Program-made: the position numbers and the translations under genes
Assembly: GCF_002964785.1 (NCBI RefSeq)
Contig: NZ_PQCC01000022.1
Coordinates: forward strand, 32,080 to 96,079
Source: Pseudoalteromonas sp. T1lg48
GTDB taxonomy: Bacteria > Pseudomonadota > Gammaproteobacteria > Enterobacterales > Alteromonadaceae
Reading direction: 5' to 3'
DNA length: 64,000 bases
The notes under the pieces: generated by a model
Seen by the model: only the letters and a program-made list of their open reading frames with translations
Database searches by the model: none
What the model was told of the DNA's origin: nothing
In this document: positions 24,007 to 33,729 of the stretch, piece after piece
How the letters are laid out: the number at the start of each line of letters is the position of its first letter
How positions within the stretch are numbered: the stretch's first letter is position 1

Positions 24007-24344
24007 TAACAACCTCAATTTCAATTTTCGGTGCTGGTTTGTGTTGAAAACCATCACCGCGACCACAATGTTTAGGGTATGTTAAAGCAAACGGCCAACG
24101 CTTGATAGTTTCCTTGGGCAAACACACGGGCTATTTTTCCCGCAAAGTTAACGAAAAATCGTGCCATGCTTGCTAACATTGGTAAAAGCGAGAATAGCTT
24201 ACACTTCTTAAAGCGTTGCTGTTTGTTTAAACTTGAGTAAAATACTCGGGAATTATAGTACCACTATAATGGCTTTCAGTATACCGAGCGCACCATGCGC
24301 CCGCCTGTTAGCCCTATTTCAAATAAAGACAGATGGAGAAAAAC
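24007..24344. other. Intergenic region between divergent grxD and sodB
   Basis: A 338-bp gap with promoters for both genes. The notable element is the inverted repeat at 24252-24270, listed separately. Nothing else coding or RNA-like is evident. Confidence 0.5.
24252..24270. promoter_or_regulatory. Perfect inverted repeat over the sodB promoter
   Basis: ATTATAGT-ACC-ACTATAAT has 8-bp perfect arms. Its right arm contains TATAAT (24265-24270), a good -10 box, so a protein bound here would block sodB transcription. The regulator is not identifiable; it is not a Fur box and its spacing does not fit OxyR. Confidence 0.6.
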
Positions 24345-24929
24345 ATGGCATTTGAACTACCGTCACTACCGTATGAAATCAATGCACTTGAGCCGCATAT
24401 TTCTCAAGAAACTCTTGAGTTCCACCACGGTAAGCACCACAACACTTACGTAGTAAAATTAAACGGCTTAATCGAAGGTACTGAGTTCGAAGGTAAGTCA
24501 CTAGAAGAGATCGTATGTTCATCAGAAGGCGGTGTTTTCAACAATGCTGCGCAAATCTGGAACCACACTTTCTACTGGCACAGCATGTCTCCAAACGGCG
24601 GTGGTGTAGCCACTGGCGCTGTTGCCGATGCTATCAACGCTAAATGGGGTTCTTTCGAAGCGTTCCAAGAAGCATTCAATGATAAAGCAGTAAACAACTT
24701 CGGCTCAAGCTGGACTTGGTTAGTTAAAACGGCCGATGGGTCTCTAGACATCGTTAACACATCAAATGCAGCAACTCCGCTAACTGAAGCTGGCCTAACG
24801 CCTATCCTAACAGTAGACCTGTGGGAACACGCTTACTACATTGATTACCGTAACGTGCGCCCTGATTACCTAAAAGGTTTCTGGGCACTTGTTAACTGGG
24901 ATTTCGCGAACCAAAACTTCGCTGCTTAA
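24345..24929 (+). CDS. sodB: Superoxide dismutase [Fe]
   Basis: Cytoplasmic enzyme that converts superoxide to oxygen and hydrogen peroxide. The 194-residue protein has metal ligands in [23 protein letters not shown] and [14 protein letters not shown] (His, His, Asp, His). Gln in [13 protein letters not shown] and Gly-rich SPNGGG favour the iron type. The ATG at 24345 follows GGAG by 7 bases; the upstream in-frame start at 24333 has no such site. Codon use looks that of a highly expressed gene. A terminator follows. Confidence 0.96.
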   Translation: MAFELPSLPYEINALEPHISQETLEFHHGKHHNTYVVKLNGLIEGTEFEGKSLEEIVCSSEGGVFNNAAQIWNHTFYWHSMSPNGGGVATGAVADAINAKWGSFEAFQEAFNDKAVNNFGSSWTWLVKTADGSLDIVNTSNAATPLTEAGLTPILTVDLWEHAYYIDYRNVRPDYLKGFWALVNWDFANQNFAA

Positions 24930-24979
24930 TCGCCAGACATTAATCTTAAGGTGAATTTATTTCACCTTGACTTAATGAC

Positions 24980-25020
24980 AAAAAAAGCCTTGTTGTCGGT
25001 GTACAACGGGGCTTTTTTTA
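24980..25020 (+). terminator. Terminator after sodB
   Basis: Hairpin AAAAAGCCTTGTTGT / ACAACGGGGCTTTTT with a short loop, then a long T run, about 50 bp past the sodB stop. Confidence 0.88.
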
Positions 25021-25156
25021 TGTCCATATCCAGTGCCAAATCAGTGGACTAAATTCCTAATATATTTCGCAAATTTCTCTAACACTGTCTACGCTTTAAG
25101 TAACCGAGTTGCATCTTTGCCTTTTCATCTCAGCTTCGGGTTACTTGGAGGTCGCT

Positions 25157-27079
25157 ATGACAATATTTGAGCATTATCAATCTCGCTTTGAGGCATCCCA
25201 AGAAGAAGAATACAGCGTTAGCGAGTTTTTAGAGCTGTGCAAACAAGACAAAACAGCCTACGCCACGGCTGCTGAAAGGCTGCTGACGGCCATTGGCGAA
25301 CCGCAGATGATCGACACCTCGCAAGATTCGGTGCTAAGTCGCCTGTTTTCCAACCGGGTGATCGCCCGCTACCCCGCTTTCAGCGAGTTTTATGGCATGG
25401 AGGATGCCATTGAACAAATCGTGTCTTATCTCAAACATGCGGCACAAGGCCTTGAAGAATATAAACAAGTGCTCTATTTACTTGGTCCGGTTGGGGGTGG
25501 TAAGTCATCCATAGCCGAGAAATTGAAATACCTGATGCAACAGGTCCCTATTTATTGTTTAAAAGGCTCGCCGGTTAATGATCATCCACTGAGCCTTTTT
25601 AATGCCATGGAAGATGGTGACCTATTAGAGAGCGAATACGGCATCAAAAAGCGCTATTTACGCACCATAATGTCGCCCTGGGCGGCGAAACGCTTAAAAG
25701 AATACAACGGCGACATCAGTCAGTTTCGGGTGGTCAAACGCTACCCCTCTATTTTAAATCAAATCGCCATCGCCAAAACCGAGCCTGGCGATGAGAATAA
25801 CCAGGATATCTCTGCCTTGGTGGGTAAGGTCGATATTCGTAAACTGGAACATTTCGCCCAGAATGATCCCGATGCCTACGCTTATTCTGGCGCGCTATGC
25901 CTCGCGAATCAGGGCTTAATGGAGTTTGTGGAGATGTTTAAGGCGCCCATCAAGGTGCTACACCCGCTACTGACTGCGACCCAAGAAGGTAATTATAACG
26001 GTACCGAGGGCATCTCGGCGCTGCCCTTTAGCGGTATTATTCTTGCTCACTCCAATGAGTCGGAATGGCAAACATTTAAAAACAACAAAAACAACGAAGC
26101 CTTCCTCGATCGGGTTTATATAGTCAAGGTACCCTATTGCCTACGTGTTACCGAAGAAGTAAAAATTTACGATAAACTGCTTAAAAACAGTGAACTAAGT
26201 GATGCGCCATGCGCCCCGGGCACGCTCGAGACGCTGGCCAAATTCTCGGTTTTATCGCGCCTTAAAGAGCCGGAAAACTCCAGTATTTACTCAAAAATGC
26301 GGGTTTATGACGGCGAAAGCCTCAAAGACACAGATCCTAAGGCTAAGTCCTATCAGGAATATCGCGACTATGCCGGTGTCGATGAGGGTATGACTGGGCT
26401 GTCCACTCGTTTTGCCTTTAAGATATTATCGCGGGTCTTTAACTTTGACCACAGCGAAGTGGCGGCCAACCCAGTGCATCTGTTTTATGTCCTTGAGCAA
26501 CAGATAGAGCGAGAACAATACAGCGCAGAAGTACAAGAGCGTTACTTATCGCACCTTAAGGGCTATTTGATCCCACAATACGTCGAATTCATCGGTAAAG
26601 AGCTACAAACGGCTTACCTGGAATCCTACTCAGAATACGGTCAGAATATTTTTGACCGTTATGTTACCTACGCCGACTTTTGGATTCAGGACCAGGAATA
26701 CCGCGACCCAGATACCGGCCAGCTGTTTGACCGCGCCGCCCTTAATGCAGAGCTGGAAAAAATTGAGAAGCCCGCGGGTATTTCCAATCCCAAGGACTTC
26801 CGCAATGAAATCGTCAACTTTGTGCTGCGGGCTCGCGCTCACAACAATGGTAAAAACCCCTTGTGGACCAGCTATGAAAAGCTTCGCACCGTGATAGAGA
26901 AGAAGATGTTCTCCAATACCGAGGATTTACTGCCGGTTATTTCATTCAATGCCAAAACCTCGGCGGAAGATCAGAAGAAACACGAAGACTTTGTTAATCG
27001 CATGGTAGCCAAGGGCTACACCCAGAAACAAGTAAGGCTGTTATCAGAGTGGTACTTGCGTGTACGCAAATCTCAGTAA
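25157..27079 (+). CDS. prkA: PrkA-family serine protein kinase (YeaG)
   Basis: AAA+-like protein with a C-terminal kinase-related domain, homologous to E. coli YeaG, a stationary-phase and nitrogen-stress protein. The 640-residue product has Walker A LLGPVGGGKSSIAEKL near residue 110, and the PrkA domain throughout. The ATG at 25157 is chosen because GGAGGT lies just upstream and it gives the standard MTIFEHYQSRFE start; the frame is open to 25109. It is the first gene of a three-gene operon with yeaH (29-bp gap) and spoVR (14-bp gap), as in many gammaproteobacteria. Confidence 0.95.
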   Translation: MTIFEHYQSRFEASQEEEYSVSEFLELCKQDKTAYATAAERLLTAIGEPQMIDTSQDSVLSRLFSNRVIARYPAFSEFYGMEDAIEQIVSYLKHAAQGLEEYKQVLYLLGPVGGGKSSIAEKLKYLMQQVPIYCLKGSPVNDHPLSLFNAMEDGDLLESEYGIKKRYLRTIMSPWAAKRLKEYNGDISQFRVVKRYPSILNQIAIAKTEPGDENNQDISALVGKVDIRKLEHFAQNDPDAYAYSGALCLANQGLMEFVEMFKAPIKVLHPLLTATQEGNYNGTEGISALPFSGIILAHSNESEWQTFKNNKNNEAFLDRVYIVKVPYCLRVTEEVKIYDKLLKNSELSDAPCAPGTLETLAKFSVLSRLKEPENSSIYSKMRVYDGESLKDTDPKAKSYQEYRDYAGVDEGMTGLSTRFAFKILSRVFNFDHSEVAANPVHLFYVLEQQIEREQYSAEVQERYLSHLKGYLIPQYVEFIGKELQTAYLESYSEYGQNIFDRYVTYADFWIQDQEYRDPDTGQLFDRAALNAELEKIEKPAGISNPKDFRNEIVNFVLRARAHNNGKNPLWTSYEKLRTVIEKKMFSNTEDLLPVISFNAKTSAEDQKKHEDFVNRMVAKGYTQKQVRLLSEWYLRVRKSQ

Positions 27080-27108
27080 CGCCTTTGAAGTAAGTTGAGG
27101 GGAATTTT

Positions 27109-28395
27109 ATGGCGCACTTTATCGACAGGCGCCTGAACGGTAAGAATAAGAGCACGCTTAATCGTCAACGCTTTATTCGACGCTATAAAAAGCAAATTAA
27201 AGAAGCCGTTTCAGACGCCATAAACAAACGCAGTGTCACCGACGTGTCCAGCGGCGAGAGCATATCTATTCCCGCCAAGGACATCAAAGAGCCCGTGTTT
27301 CACCAAGGCAAGGGGGGGTTTCGCGAGCAAGTTCACCCGGGCAATGATCAGTTCAATGCCGGCGATAGGATCAAGCGCCCTCCCGCAGGGCAAAGCGGTG
27401 GTGCCGGTGAAGGCGAAGCCAGCGATCAAGGAGAAGGCTCGGATGATTTTGTGTTCTCTATCTCAAAGGACGAGTACCTAGACCTGTTATTTGAAGACTT
27501 AGAACTTCCTAACCTGCAGGAAAAGAGCCTGGACAAGTTGGTGCAGATGCGTACTCACAGAGCTGGGTTCTGCAGCGATGGTGTGCCCAGCAATATAGAT
27601 ATAATCCGCTCACTGCAGGGCTCACTGGCCCGCCGGGTGGCCATGACCGCAGGTAAAAAGCGCGAGCTAGCCGAGCTAAAACAAGAGCTTATCCATTTAG
27701 AGCAACAACCCGTACCGGAGCAAACCCGCATCAACCAGTTGCTCATACAGATAGAGGAACTGGAGCGCCAAATTTCAGCGGTGCCCTTTATCGATAACTA
27801 TGATCTGCGTTTTCGTAATTATGAAAAGCGCCCCCACCCCACCTCTAAGGCGGTGATGTTTTGCTTAATGGACGTCTCAGGGTCCATGGATCAGGCCACC
27901 AAGGACATGGCGAAGCGCTTTTACATCCTGCTCTATTTGTTCCTTACCCGCACTTATAAGGATATCGAAGTGGTTTATATACGCCACCATACCCAGGCCA
28001 AGGAGGTCGACGAGCAGGAGTTCTTTTATTCTCAGGAAACCGGCGGCACCATAGTCTCCAGTGCCCTAAAGCTGATGCACCAGATCATTGCCGCGCGATA
28101 CTCCTCTAGCGAGTGGAATATCTACGCCGCTCAGGCGTCGGATGGCGATAACTGGGCCGATGATTCGCCACAATGTGCCGAGGTACTAAGCAACAAGATA
28201 CTCCCCATGGTGCGCTACTACGCCTATGTGGAGATCACCAATCGCGCCCATCAGAGTCTGTGGCGCGAGTATGAGCAACTGGCGGCCCAATTCGGTAACT
28301 TTGCCATTAAGCACATTACCTCGGTGGAAGACATTTATCCTATCTTCCGCGAACTCTTTAAAAAAAGTGCAAACACCACGGCGCAAAGCGCTTAG
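27109..28395 (+). CDS. yeaH: UPF0229 protein YeaH
   Basis: Protein of 428 residues with an N-terminal charged region ([25 protein letters not shown]) and a Gly-rich linker ([19 protein letters not shown]). The C-terminal half resembles a von Willebrand A fold with the MIDAS motif MDVSGSMD near residue 258. The partner kinase PrkA lies upstream and SpoVR downstream. Together they are thought to act in a stationary-phase or starvation response, but the biochemical role of YeaH is not settled. GAGGGG lies before the start codon. Confidence 0.94.
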   Translation: MAHFIDRRLNGKNKSTLNRQRFIRRYKKQIKEAVSDAINKRSVTDVSSGESISIPAKDIKEPVFHQGKGGFREQVHPGNDQFNAGDRIKRPPAGQSGGAGEGEASDQGEGSDDFVFSISKDEYLDLLFEDLELPNLQEKSLDKLVQMRTHRAGFCSDGVPSNIDIIRSLQGSLARRVAMTAGKKRELAELKQELIHLEQQPVPEQTRINQLLIQIEELERQISAVPFIDNYDLRFRNYEKRPHPTSKAVMFCLMDVSGSMDQATKDMAKRFYILLYLFLTRTYKDIEVVYIRHHTQAKEVDEQEFFYSQETGGTIVSSALKLMHQIIAARYSSSEWNIYAAQASDGDNWADDSPQCAEVLSNKILPMVRYYAYVEITNRAHQSLWREYEQLAAQFGNFAIKHITSVEDIYPIFRELFKKSANTTAQSA

Positions 28396-28409
28396 CATAA
28401 GGGGCGACT

Positions 28410-29918
28410 ATGACCAAGCCTTTAAGTGACGGCCCAGATTGGACTTTTGACTTACTGGAACAGTACCGGGATGAGATCAAGCGGGTCGCCGAGCACTACA
28501 AGCTCGACACCTACCCCAACCAAATTGAAGTGATCACCGCCGAGCAAATGATGGATGCCTACTCCAGCGTCGGCATGCCCATAGGCTACAACCATTGGTC
28601 ATTCGGCAAGAAGTTTATTCAAACGGAGCAAAACTATCGCCGCGGACAAATGGGCCTGGCCTATGAAATCGTCATTAACTCCAACCCCTGTATTGCCTAC
28701 CTAATGGAAGAAAACACCATGGCCATGCAGGCGTTGGTTATGGCCCATGCTTGTTATGGCCATAATTCCTTTTTTAAAGGCAATTACCTGTTTAAAACCT
28801 GGACCGATGCCGGCTCGATTATTGATTACCTGCTGTTCGCCAAAAACTACATCGCCGAGTGCGAACAAAAGCATGGCATTGATGAAGTGGAAGACATTCT
28901 CGACTCCTGCCATGCCCTGATGAACTATGGTGTCGACCGATATAAACGACCACAGCAAATCTCCCTGTATGAAGAGCAAAAACGCCAGCAAGAGCGGGCG
29001 GAGTATCTGCAATCTCAGGTCAATGAGCTATGGCGTACCATTCCCACCAACGAGCAGCAAAAGCGCAAAAAACGCCCACGTTTTCCTTCGGAGCCCCAGG
29101 AGAACATTCTCTATTTTGTCGAGAAAAATGCCCCTTTGCTGGAGCCCTGGCAGCGTGAGATAGTGCGTATAGTGCGCAAAATATCTCAGTACTTCTACCC
29201 GCAAAAACAAACCCAGGTCATGAATGAGGGCTGGGCCACCTTCTGGCACTATACCCTGCTCAATCATTTGTACGACGAAGGCAAATTAACGGACGGCTTT
29301 ATGATAGAGGTACTGCAAAGCCATACCAATGTTATCTACCAACCGCCCTACAACAGTAATTATTACTCAGGCATCAACCCTTATGCATTGGGCTTTAACA
29401 TGATGGTGGATATTCGTCGTATCTGTGAGAATCCGGATGACGAGGACCGCAAGTGGTTTCCAGAATATGCGGGGAGCGATTGGTTGGAGACCCTGCACTT
29501 TGCGATGCAGAACTTTAAAGACGAGAGCTTTATCAGCCAGTTTTTATCGCCACGATTGATCCGCGAATTTAAACTGTTTTCCATCGTTGATGATAGCCAA
29601 CAGCCACACCTTGAGGTGGCGGCGATTCACGACGAGGCGGGCTATCAAAAAATCCGCCAAGCGCTGTCGGCACAATATAACCTCAGTAATCATGAGCCCA
29701 ATATTCAGGTCTATGACATAGATATCCGTGGTGATCGTTCTCTGACACTGCGCTACATTCCCCATCTTGGCATTCCATTGGCCGACTCCAAGGACGAGGT
29801 GCTAAAACATCTGCACAGGTTATGGGGCTTTCCGGTGCGTCTCGAGCAGGAAAACGCCGACGGCAGCATAGTAAAGTTAAGCAGCTGTCCCGCCACTGAG
29901 CTGGATCTGGAAAGCTAA
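28410..29918 (+). CDS. SpoVR family protein (YcgB)
   Basis: A 502-residue protein of the SpoVR family, named for a Bacillus spore-cortex gene but widespread in non-sporulating bacteria. Typical segments are MPIGYNHWSFGKKF near residue 60, YEIVINSNPCIAYLMEENTM, ACYGHNSFFKGNYLF, MNEGWATFWHYTLLNHLYDEG and GINPYALGF. It is the last gene of the prkA-yeaH operon with GGGGCG before its start. Biochemical function is unproven; co-occurrence with PrkA suggests a stress role. Its 3' end is only 12 bp from the convergent GGDEF gene, with no obvious terminator between. Confidence 0.94.
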   Translation: MTKPLSDGPDWTFDLLEQYRDEIKRVAEHYKLDTYPNQIEVITAEQMMDAYSSVGMPIGYNHWSFGKKFIQTEQNYRRGQMGLAYEIVINSNPCIAYLMEENTMAMQALVMAHACYGHNSFFKGNYLFKTWTDAGSIIDYLLFAKNYIAECEQKHGIDEVEDILDSCHALMNYGVDRYKRPQQISLYEEQKRQQERAEYLQSQVNELWRTIPTNEQQKRKKRPRFPSEPQENILYFVEKNAPLLEPWQREIVRIVRKISQYFYPQKQTQVMNEGWATFWHYTLLNHLYDEGKLTDGFMIEVLQSHTNVIYQPPYNSNYYSGINPYALGFNMMVDIRRICENPDDEDRKWFPEYAGSDWLETLHFAMQNFKDESFISQFLSPRLIREFKLFSIVDDSQQPHLEVAAIHDEAGYQKIRQALSAQYNLSNHEPNIQVYDIDIRGDRSLTLRYIPHLGIPLADSKDEVLKHLHRLWGFPVRLEQENADGSIVKLSSCPATELDLES

Positions 29919-29930
29919 AGCGTTCTTGCG

Positions 29931-30890
29931 CTAACCTTCGGCCACTGTGGTTTGATTGCGGCCAGCTAGCTTGGAGCGATAAAGCGCCTTATCAGCAGCC
30001 GCTATCCACTGCGGGTAATGTAAAAAGTCAGTGTGGTACTGGGCGATACCGGTACTGATTGTCATGCTTAGTTGCACCTCGTCCAAGGCAACCCTGCTGC
30101 TAGCAATCAGTTTTCTCAGCCGTTCAGCAAACACTAGGGCACCTTGTGCATCGGTATCGTATAAGATCACCACAAACTCCTCACCACCGTAGCGGGCAGC
30201 CATATCGCTTTCGCGCAGCGTTCCCTTAAGAAGCGCCGCTAGATGCTGCAGTGCCTTATCACCACTGGTATGGCCGTAGGTGTCGTTAATGGCTTTAAAA
30301 TGATCGATATCGAACATTAACAAGGAATCACAACCGCCGTTACGCTTAAGACGCTTAAACTCCTTACCCAGGGTTTCTTCCCAAAATCCACGGTTAGGTA
30401 ATTGCGTCAGACTGTCGGTGCGACTGATTTGTTCCAGTAGCCGGTTTGCTTCTTCAAGCTCTAACTTATTGACCGCTTCGTCGGTGACATCATAAATAAT
30501 GACGCAAATATGCGTGACCTCTCCGCGAGTGTCGGTCAGTGGGATAAAGGTCGCATTTTGATACATATAGTCCGCTTTGCCGGTGATCGGCCGGTAATTC
30601 TTAAAGCGAAAAATGTACGGCTTTTGCTCCCAGATAGTGAAAGAACGGTTTTTTAATACAAACACCGACTCGGTTTTGGTGCGAAACCAGCGCTCATCGA
30701 TACCTGGAAAGACCTCAAATAATTCCTTTCCTTGCACCGCTCTTGGCAAGAAGCCGGAGTGATTTTCCATAAAACCATTCCAGCTACAGACCCGATATTG
30801 TCTATCGAGCACCACCAGGCCAACGTCTACGGTGTTGAACATATCCAACAACCAGTGAACCTCATGCATCTTATAATCGGCAGCTGGCAT
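29931..30890 (-). CDS. PAS-GGDEF diguanylate cyclase
   Basis: Predicted cytoplasmic enzyme that makes cyclic di-GMP from two GTP. The N-terminal PAS domain spans about residues 10-140 (VDVGLVVLDRQYRVCSWNGF). A short helical linker leads to the GGDEF domain (about 155-315). The active-site motif is RYGGEEFV at 234-240, and the inhibitory I-site RxxD is present as RESD at 226-229, five residues before GGEEF, so product feedback is expected. It starts 2 bp after the stop of the receiver-CheC gene, so both are translated from one transcript. No transmembrane segment is seen. Confidence 0.93.
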   Translation of the reverse strand: MPAADYKMHEVHWLLDMFNTVDVGLVVLDRQYRVCSWNGFMENHSGFLPRAVQGKELFEVFPGIDERWFRTKTESVFVLKNRSFTIWEQKPYIFRFKNYRPITGKADYMYQNATFIPLTDTRGEVTHICVIIYDVTDEAVNKLELEEANRLLEQISRTDSLTQLPNRGFWEETLGKEFKRLKRNGGCDSLLMFDIDHFKAINDTYGHTSGDKALQHLAALLKGTLRESDMAARYGGEEFVVILYDTDAQGALVFAERLRKLIASSRVALDEVQLSMTISTGIAQYHTDFLHYPQWIAAADKALYRSKLAGRNQTTVAEG

Positions 30891-30892
30891 AA

Positions 30893-31897
30893 TCAGTCAT
30901 CCAGTAAATATTCAACTTTGTATTTCAGCGTCTTGAGCGAGTCTTCGGTAAACAACAGCATCAGGTCGCAACTTATATCATGGCCCTCGATGCCATAGCT
31001 TATTTCGATGGCCAAGGTGCGTTGCCAACGGCTGCGATTGGCTCTCACCAGCTCGGCGACCCGGCTATGCTGCCCAAGCACCACGGGATGACCTTGCGAA
31101 AAGTGGACATCCAACTGTTTTGACAACCCGGTTAACATGGCGCCGATCAGTATGTTACCGACATCCATCAACAGCTCCAGCTCCACCGCATCAGTAAGCT
31201 CACCGCTATAATTCATCAACGCGGCGATTTCTTTAAAACTCGAGTCATTGAGCAGCAGCAGCGCCTCGCCAGAAATGCCGCCACCAATAAAGCCTTGGCA
31301 GATACCCGACGTGGCTGCATTATGGTCGATGGAATGCAGCGCCATAGCCAGCTCATTGACTTCCAGGATGTTTACATTGGGGATTGGCAAGGTGACAAAC
31401 ACATTGAGCAGTCGCGCCAGTAAATCGCCGGCCTGGCCCATGGCCACATTGGTCAGCTCTTGGTACACATCTCGTACCTGTGGGTCGAGCCATTCGCCTA
31501 ATTGCTGTGCCAATTGACGACGCCTGGCGCTGTCTTTAATGCCATGACGGTCGATAATTTGAGCTAATTTGGTGCCATCACAGGGTTTCGCAACAAAGTC
31601 AACGGCACCGAGTTCGCGCACCCGGGCTAAGGCACTGGGCTGAATATCGCCGGATACGATAATCACTATGACCTGCAGGTGGCGTTGACGTATGGCTTGC
31701 AGCACTTGATAGCCGTCCATACTCGGCATGTTTAAATCGAGAAATAAAACTTCGGGTTTAGCGGTCTCTAAGAGAGTAAGGCATTCTTGGCCATCGGCTG
31801 CGTACATAAGGTGCACTTCCCAGTCGGTGGGGAAAGAGCGGGCGAGTTGCCGCCGTGCGACGCTGGAGTCATCACAGATCAAAACTGGCGTTTTCAT
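30893..31897 (-). CDS. Response regulator with CheC-type phosphatase domain
   Basis: A 334-residue fusion of a receiver domain (1-120) and a CheC/CheX-type domain (about 135-330). Receiver residues are Asp9-Asp10, phospho-acceptor Asp54 (LFLDLNMPSMDG), Ser82 and Lys104 (FVAKP). The CheC part has both expected helices: QELTNVAMGQAGDLLARLL and LELLMDVGNILIGAMLTG, each with the Glu/Asn pair used to dephosphorylate CheY-P. It is upstream of and almost abutting the PAS-GGDEF gene. It could remove phosphate from a receiver while signalling to the cyclase (inference). No chemotaxis genes are in the window. Confidence 0.88.
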   Translation of the reverse strand: MKTPVLICDDSSVARRQLARSFPTDWEVHLMYAADGQECLTLLETAKPEVLFLDLNMPSMDGYQVLQAIRQRHLQVIVIIVSGDIQPSALARVRELGAVDFVAKPCDGTKLAQIIDRHGIKDSARRRQLAQQLGEWLDPQVRDVYQELTNVAMGQAGDLLARLLNVFVTLPIPNVNILEVNELAMALHSIDHNAATSGICQGFIGGGISGEALLLLNDSSFKEIAALMNYSGELTDAVELELLMDVGNILIGAMLTGLSKQLDVHFSQGHPVVLGQHSRVAELVRANRSRWQRTLAIEISYGIEGHDISCDLMLLFTEDSLKTLKYKVEYLLDD

Positions 31898-32075
31898 GAC
31901 TTAGAATACCTGGTACCAAGGTCTGAGAATGGTATGAAAAGTTAATGTTTTTTGCTTATATTACAAAAGCTAACTGCTAATAATGGTATTAAAATTAACA
32001 ACTAAACTCAATTTAATTATAGACTGACGCTATCCACACAGATAACGGCATACATTTTTAAAATAAGGCAAGAGT

Positions 32076-32672
32076 ATGATAAATAAAGTATTATTCAGCG
32101 CCATCCTACTGGCATCCAGTGTCAGCTATGATGCCTTGGCGCAACAAAGCACCACCATCAACACCCTAGACGCCAATAAGGTAACCGCCAAAGGCAAACC
32201 CGTAGTCCTTCTCGGTAATGGTGTTAGCGTGGGCCAAAAAGCCCCTGATTTTCGCGTCGTTGACGATAAGTTTCAGGCCAAAAGCCTAAGCGATTATCAA
32301 CAGCAAGCGGTGCTGTTAAGTGTAGTGCCAAGCCTGGATACCGGTGTGTGCAGCATCCAAACCAAGCATTTTAACGAGCAAGTGGCGGCCAATTATCCGC
32401 AAGTTGCCATGCTGACCATCAGCACAGACTTACCTTTTGCTCAAAAACGCTTTTGTGCCGCCGAAGGCATAGACAAGCTGGAAACCTTGTCGGATGCGGT
32501 GTGGCGTGATTTTGCAGAAAACTATGGATTACTCATTAAAGACATGGGTATTTTAAGCCGTGCCGTATTTGTCCTCGATAAAGAGCATAAGATAGTTTAC
32601 AAAGAGCTGGTTAACGAGCTCTCGAAAGAGCCGGACTATGACAAAGCCATCGCCGCTTTAGATTCGCTGTAA
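32076..32672 (+). CDS. tpx: Thiol peroxidase with signal peptide (periplasmic Tpx)
   Basis: Atypical 2-Cys peroxiredoxin that reduces hydrogen and lipid hydroperoxides. Core motifs are VVPSLDTGVCSIQT with peroxidatic Cys92 and KRFCAAEGI with resolving Cys127. Unlike E. coli Tpx, the 198-residue protein begins with a signal peptide (MINKVLFSAILLASSVSYDALAQ), so it should act in the periplasm. The family domain starts near residue 40 (GKPVVLLGNGVSVGQKAPDF). Its reductant in the periplasm is not evident. Confidence 0.92.
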   Translation: MINKVLFSAILLASSVSYDALAQQSTTINTLDANKVTAKGKPVVLLGNGVSVGQKAPDFRVVDDKFQAKSLSDYQQQAVLLSVVPSLDTGVCSIQTKHFNEQVAANYPQVAMLTISTDLPFAQKRFCAAEGIDKLETLSDAVWRDFAENYGLLIKDMGILSRAVFVLDKEHKIVYKELVNELSKEPDYDKAIAALDSL

Positions 32673-32687
32673 AAGAGTCAAATAATA

Positions 32688-32713
32688 AAAAAAGCGCCTT
32701 AAGGCGCTTTTTT
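32688..32713. terminator. Bidirectional terminator between tpx and hemH
   Basis: AAAAAAGCGCCTT directly followed by AAGGCGCTTTTTT, a perfect palindrome with T runs on both strands. It serves the convergent genes tpx and hemH. Confidence 0.9.
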
Positions 32714-32725
32714 ATTATTTGCAGC

Positions 32726-33729
32726 TCACCACTGGTGCAGCTGAGAATACGCAAGCTCGACTAACAACTCGATGTGCTCGGCATCATCATTCAGTGCTGG
32801 GATATAACCCAAATGCTCACCGCCCGCTTCGGTGAAAATCTCGGCATTTTCAACCGATATTTCCTCCAGAGTTTCCAAACAATCAGCGGCAAAGGCCGGG
32901 CACACCACCTGAAGCTTCTTCACACCGGCTTGACCCAACTCGGCTAACGTCTTATCCGTATAGGGTTGCAGCCACTCCTCTTTACCAAAGCGCGACTGGA
33001 AGGTCATGAGCCATTGATCCTCATTCAGCCCCAACTTTTGCGCGCAACGCTCGGCGGTAAACTTACAATGCTCATAATAAGGGTCGCCCTTATTTACGCA
33101 GCGCTTGGGAATTCCATGAAAGGAGAAAATAAGCTTATCCGCCTCGCCATGAGTTTGACGGTATTTGGCAATGGATCCAGCCAAGGCATTAATATAGCTG
33201 TCGCGCTCGTAATAATGCTTTAAGAAGCGGATCTCGGGGATATTACGCACCTTAGCAAGGTGGCGGTTGAGCTTATCGAATACCGCGGCAGTGGTGGTTG
33301 CCGAATACTGAGGATATAAAGGCAATACCGCTATCTTGTCGATGCCGCGGGCCTGCATGTCATCAATACGGCTTTGAATGCTGGGCTGGCCATAGGTCAT
33401 GGCATAATCAACGTGAATCGACTGGCCACACTGGTTTTCAGAGCTTGCTTGAGCGCCTTTGCCTGACGCTCAGTAATCACGCGCAAAGGTGATCCTTCAC
33501 TGTGCCAAATAGACTCATAGGCCTTGGCTACCTTACCCGAGCGTATGGGCAAAATAATGCCGTTGAGGATAATGGACCACACCAACGGTGGGATCTCTAC
33601 CACTCGGGTATCGGAGAGAAACTCTTTAAGATAGGCGCGCACCGCACTGGCCGTTGGCGCATCCGGGGTTCCTAAATTGACCAACAACACACCATAGCGA
33701 CTGGCTGGCTGCGTCAAAGCTAAAGACAT
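32726..33729 (-). CDS. hemH: Ferrochelatase (frame-shifted)
   Basis: Inserts ferrous iron into protoporphyrin IX, the last step of heme synthesis. The gene is split into two frames. From ATG at 33729 the first reads [25 protein letters not shown] to about residue 105, then ends LIMP-stop at 33397. The second resumes with [17 protein letters not shown] and runs to 32726 with the catalytic [10 protein letters not shown] and [13 protein letters not shown]. Adding one base between about 33412 and 33430 joins them into one protein of about 334 residues, the normal length. As an essential gene, this is most simply a sequence error, the second of the same kind in the window. adk lies upstream on the same strand. 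Confidence 0.92.
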
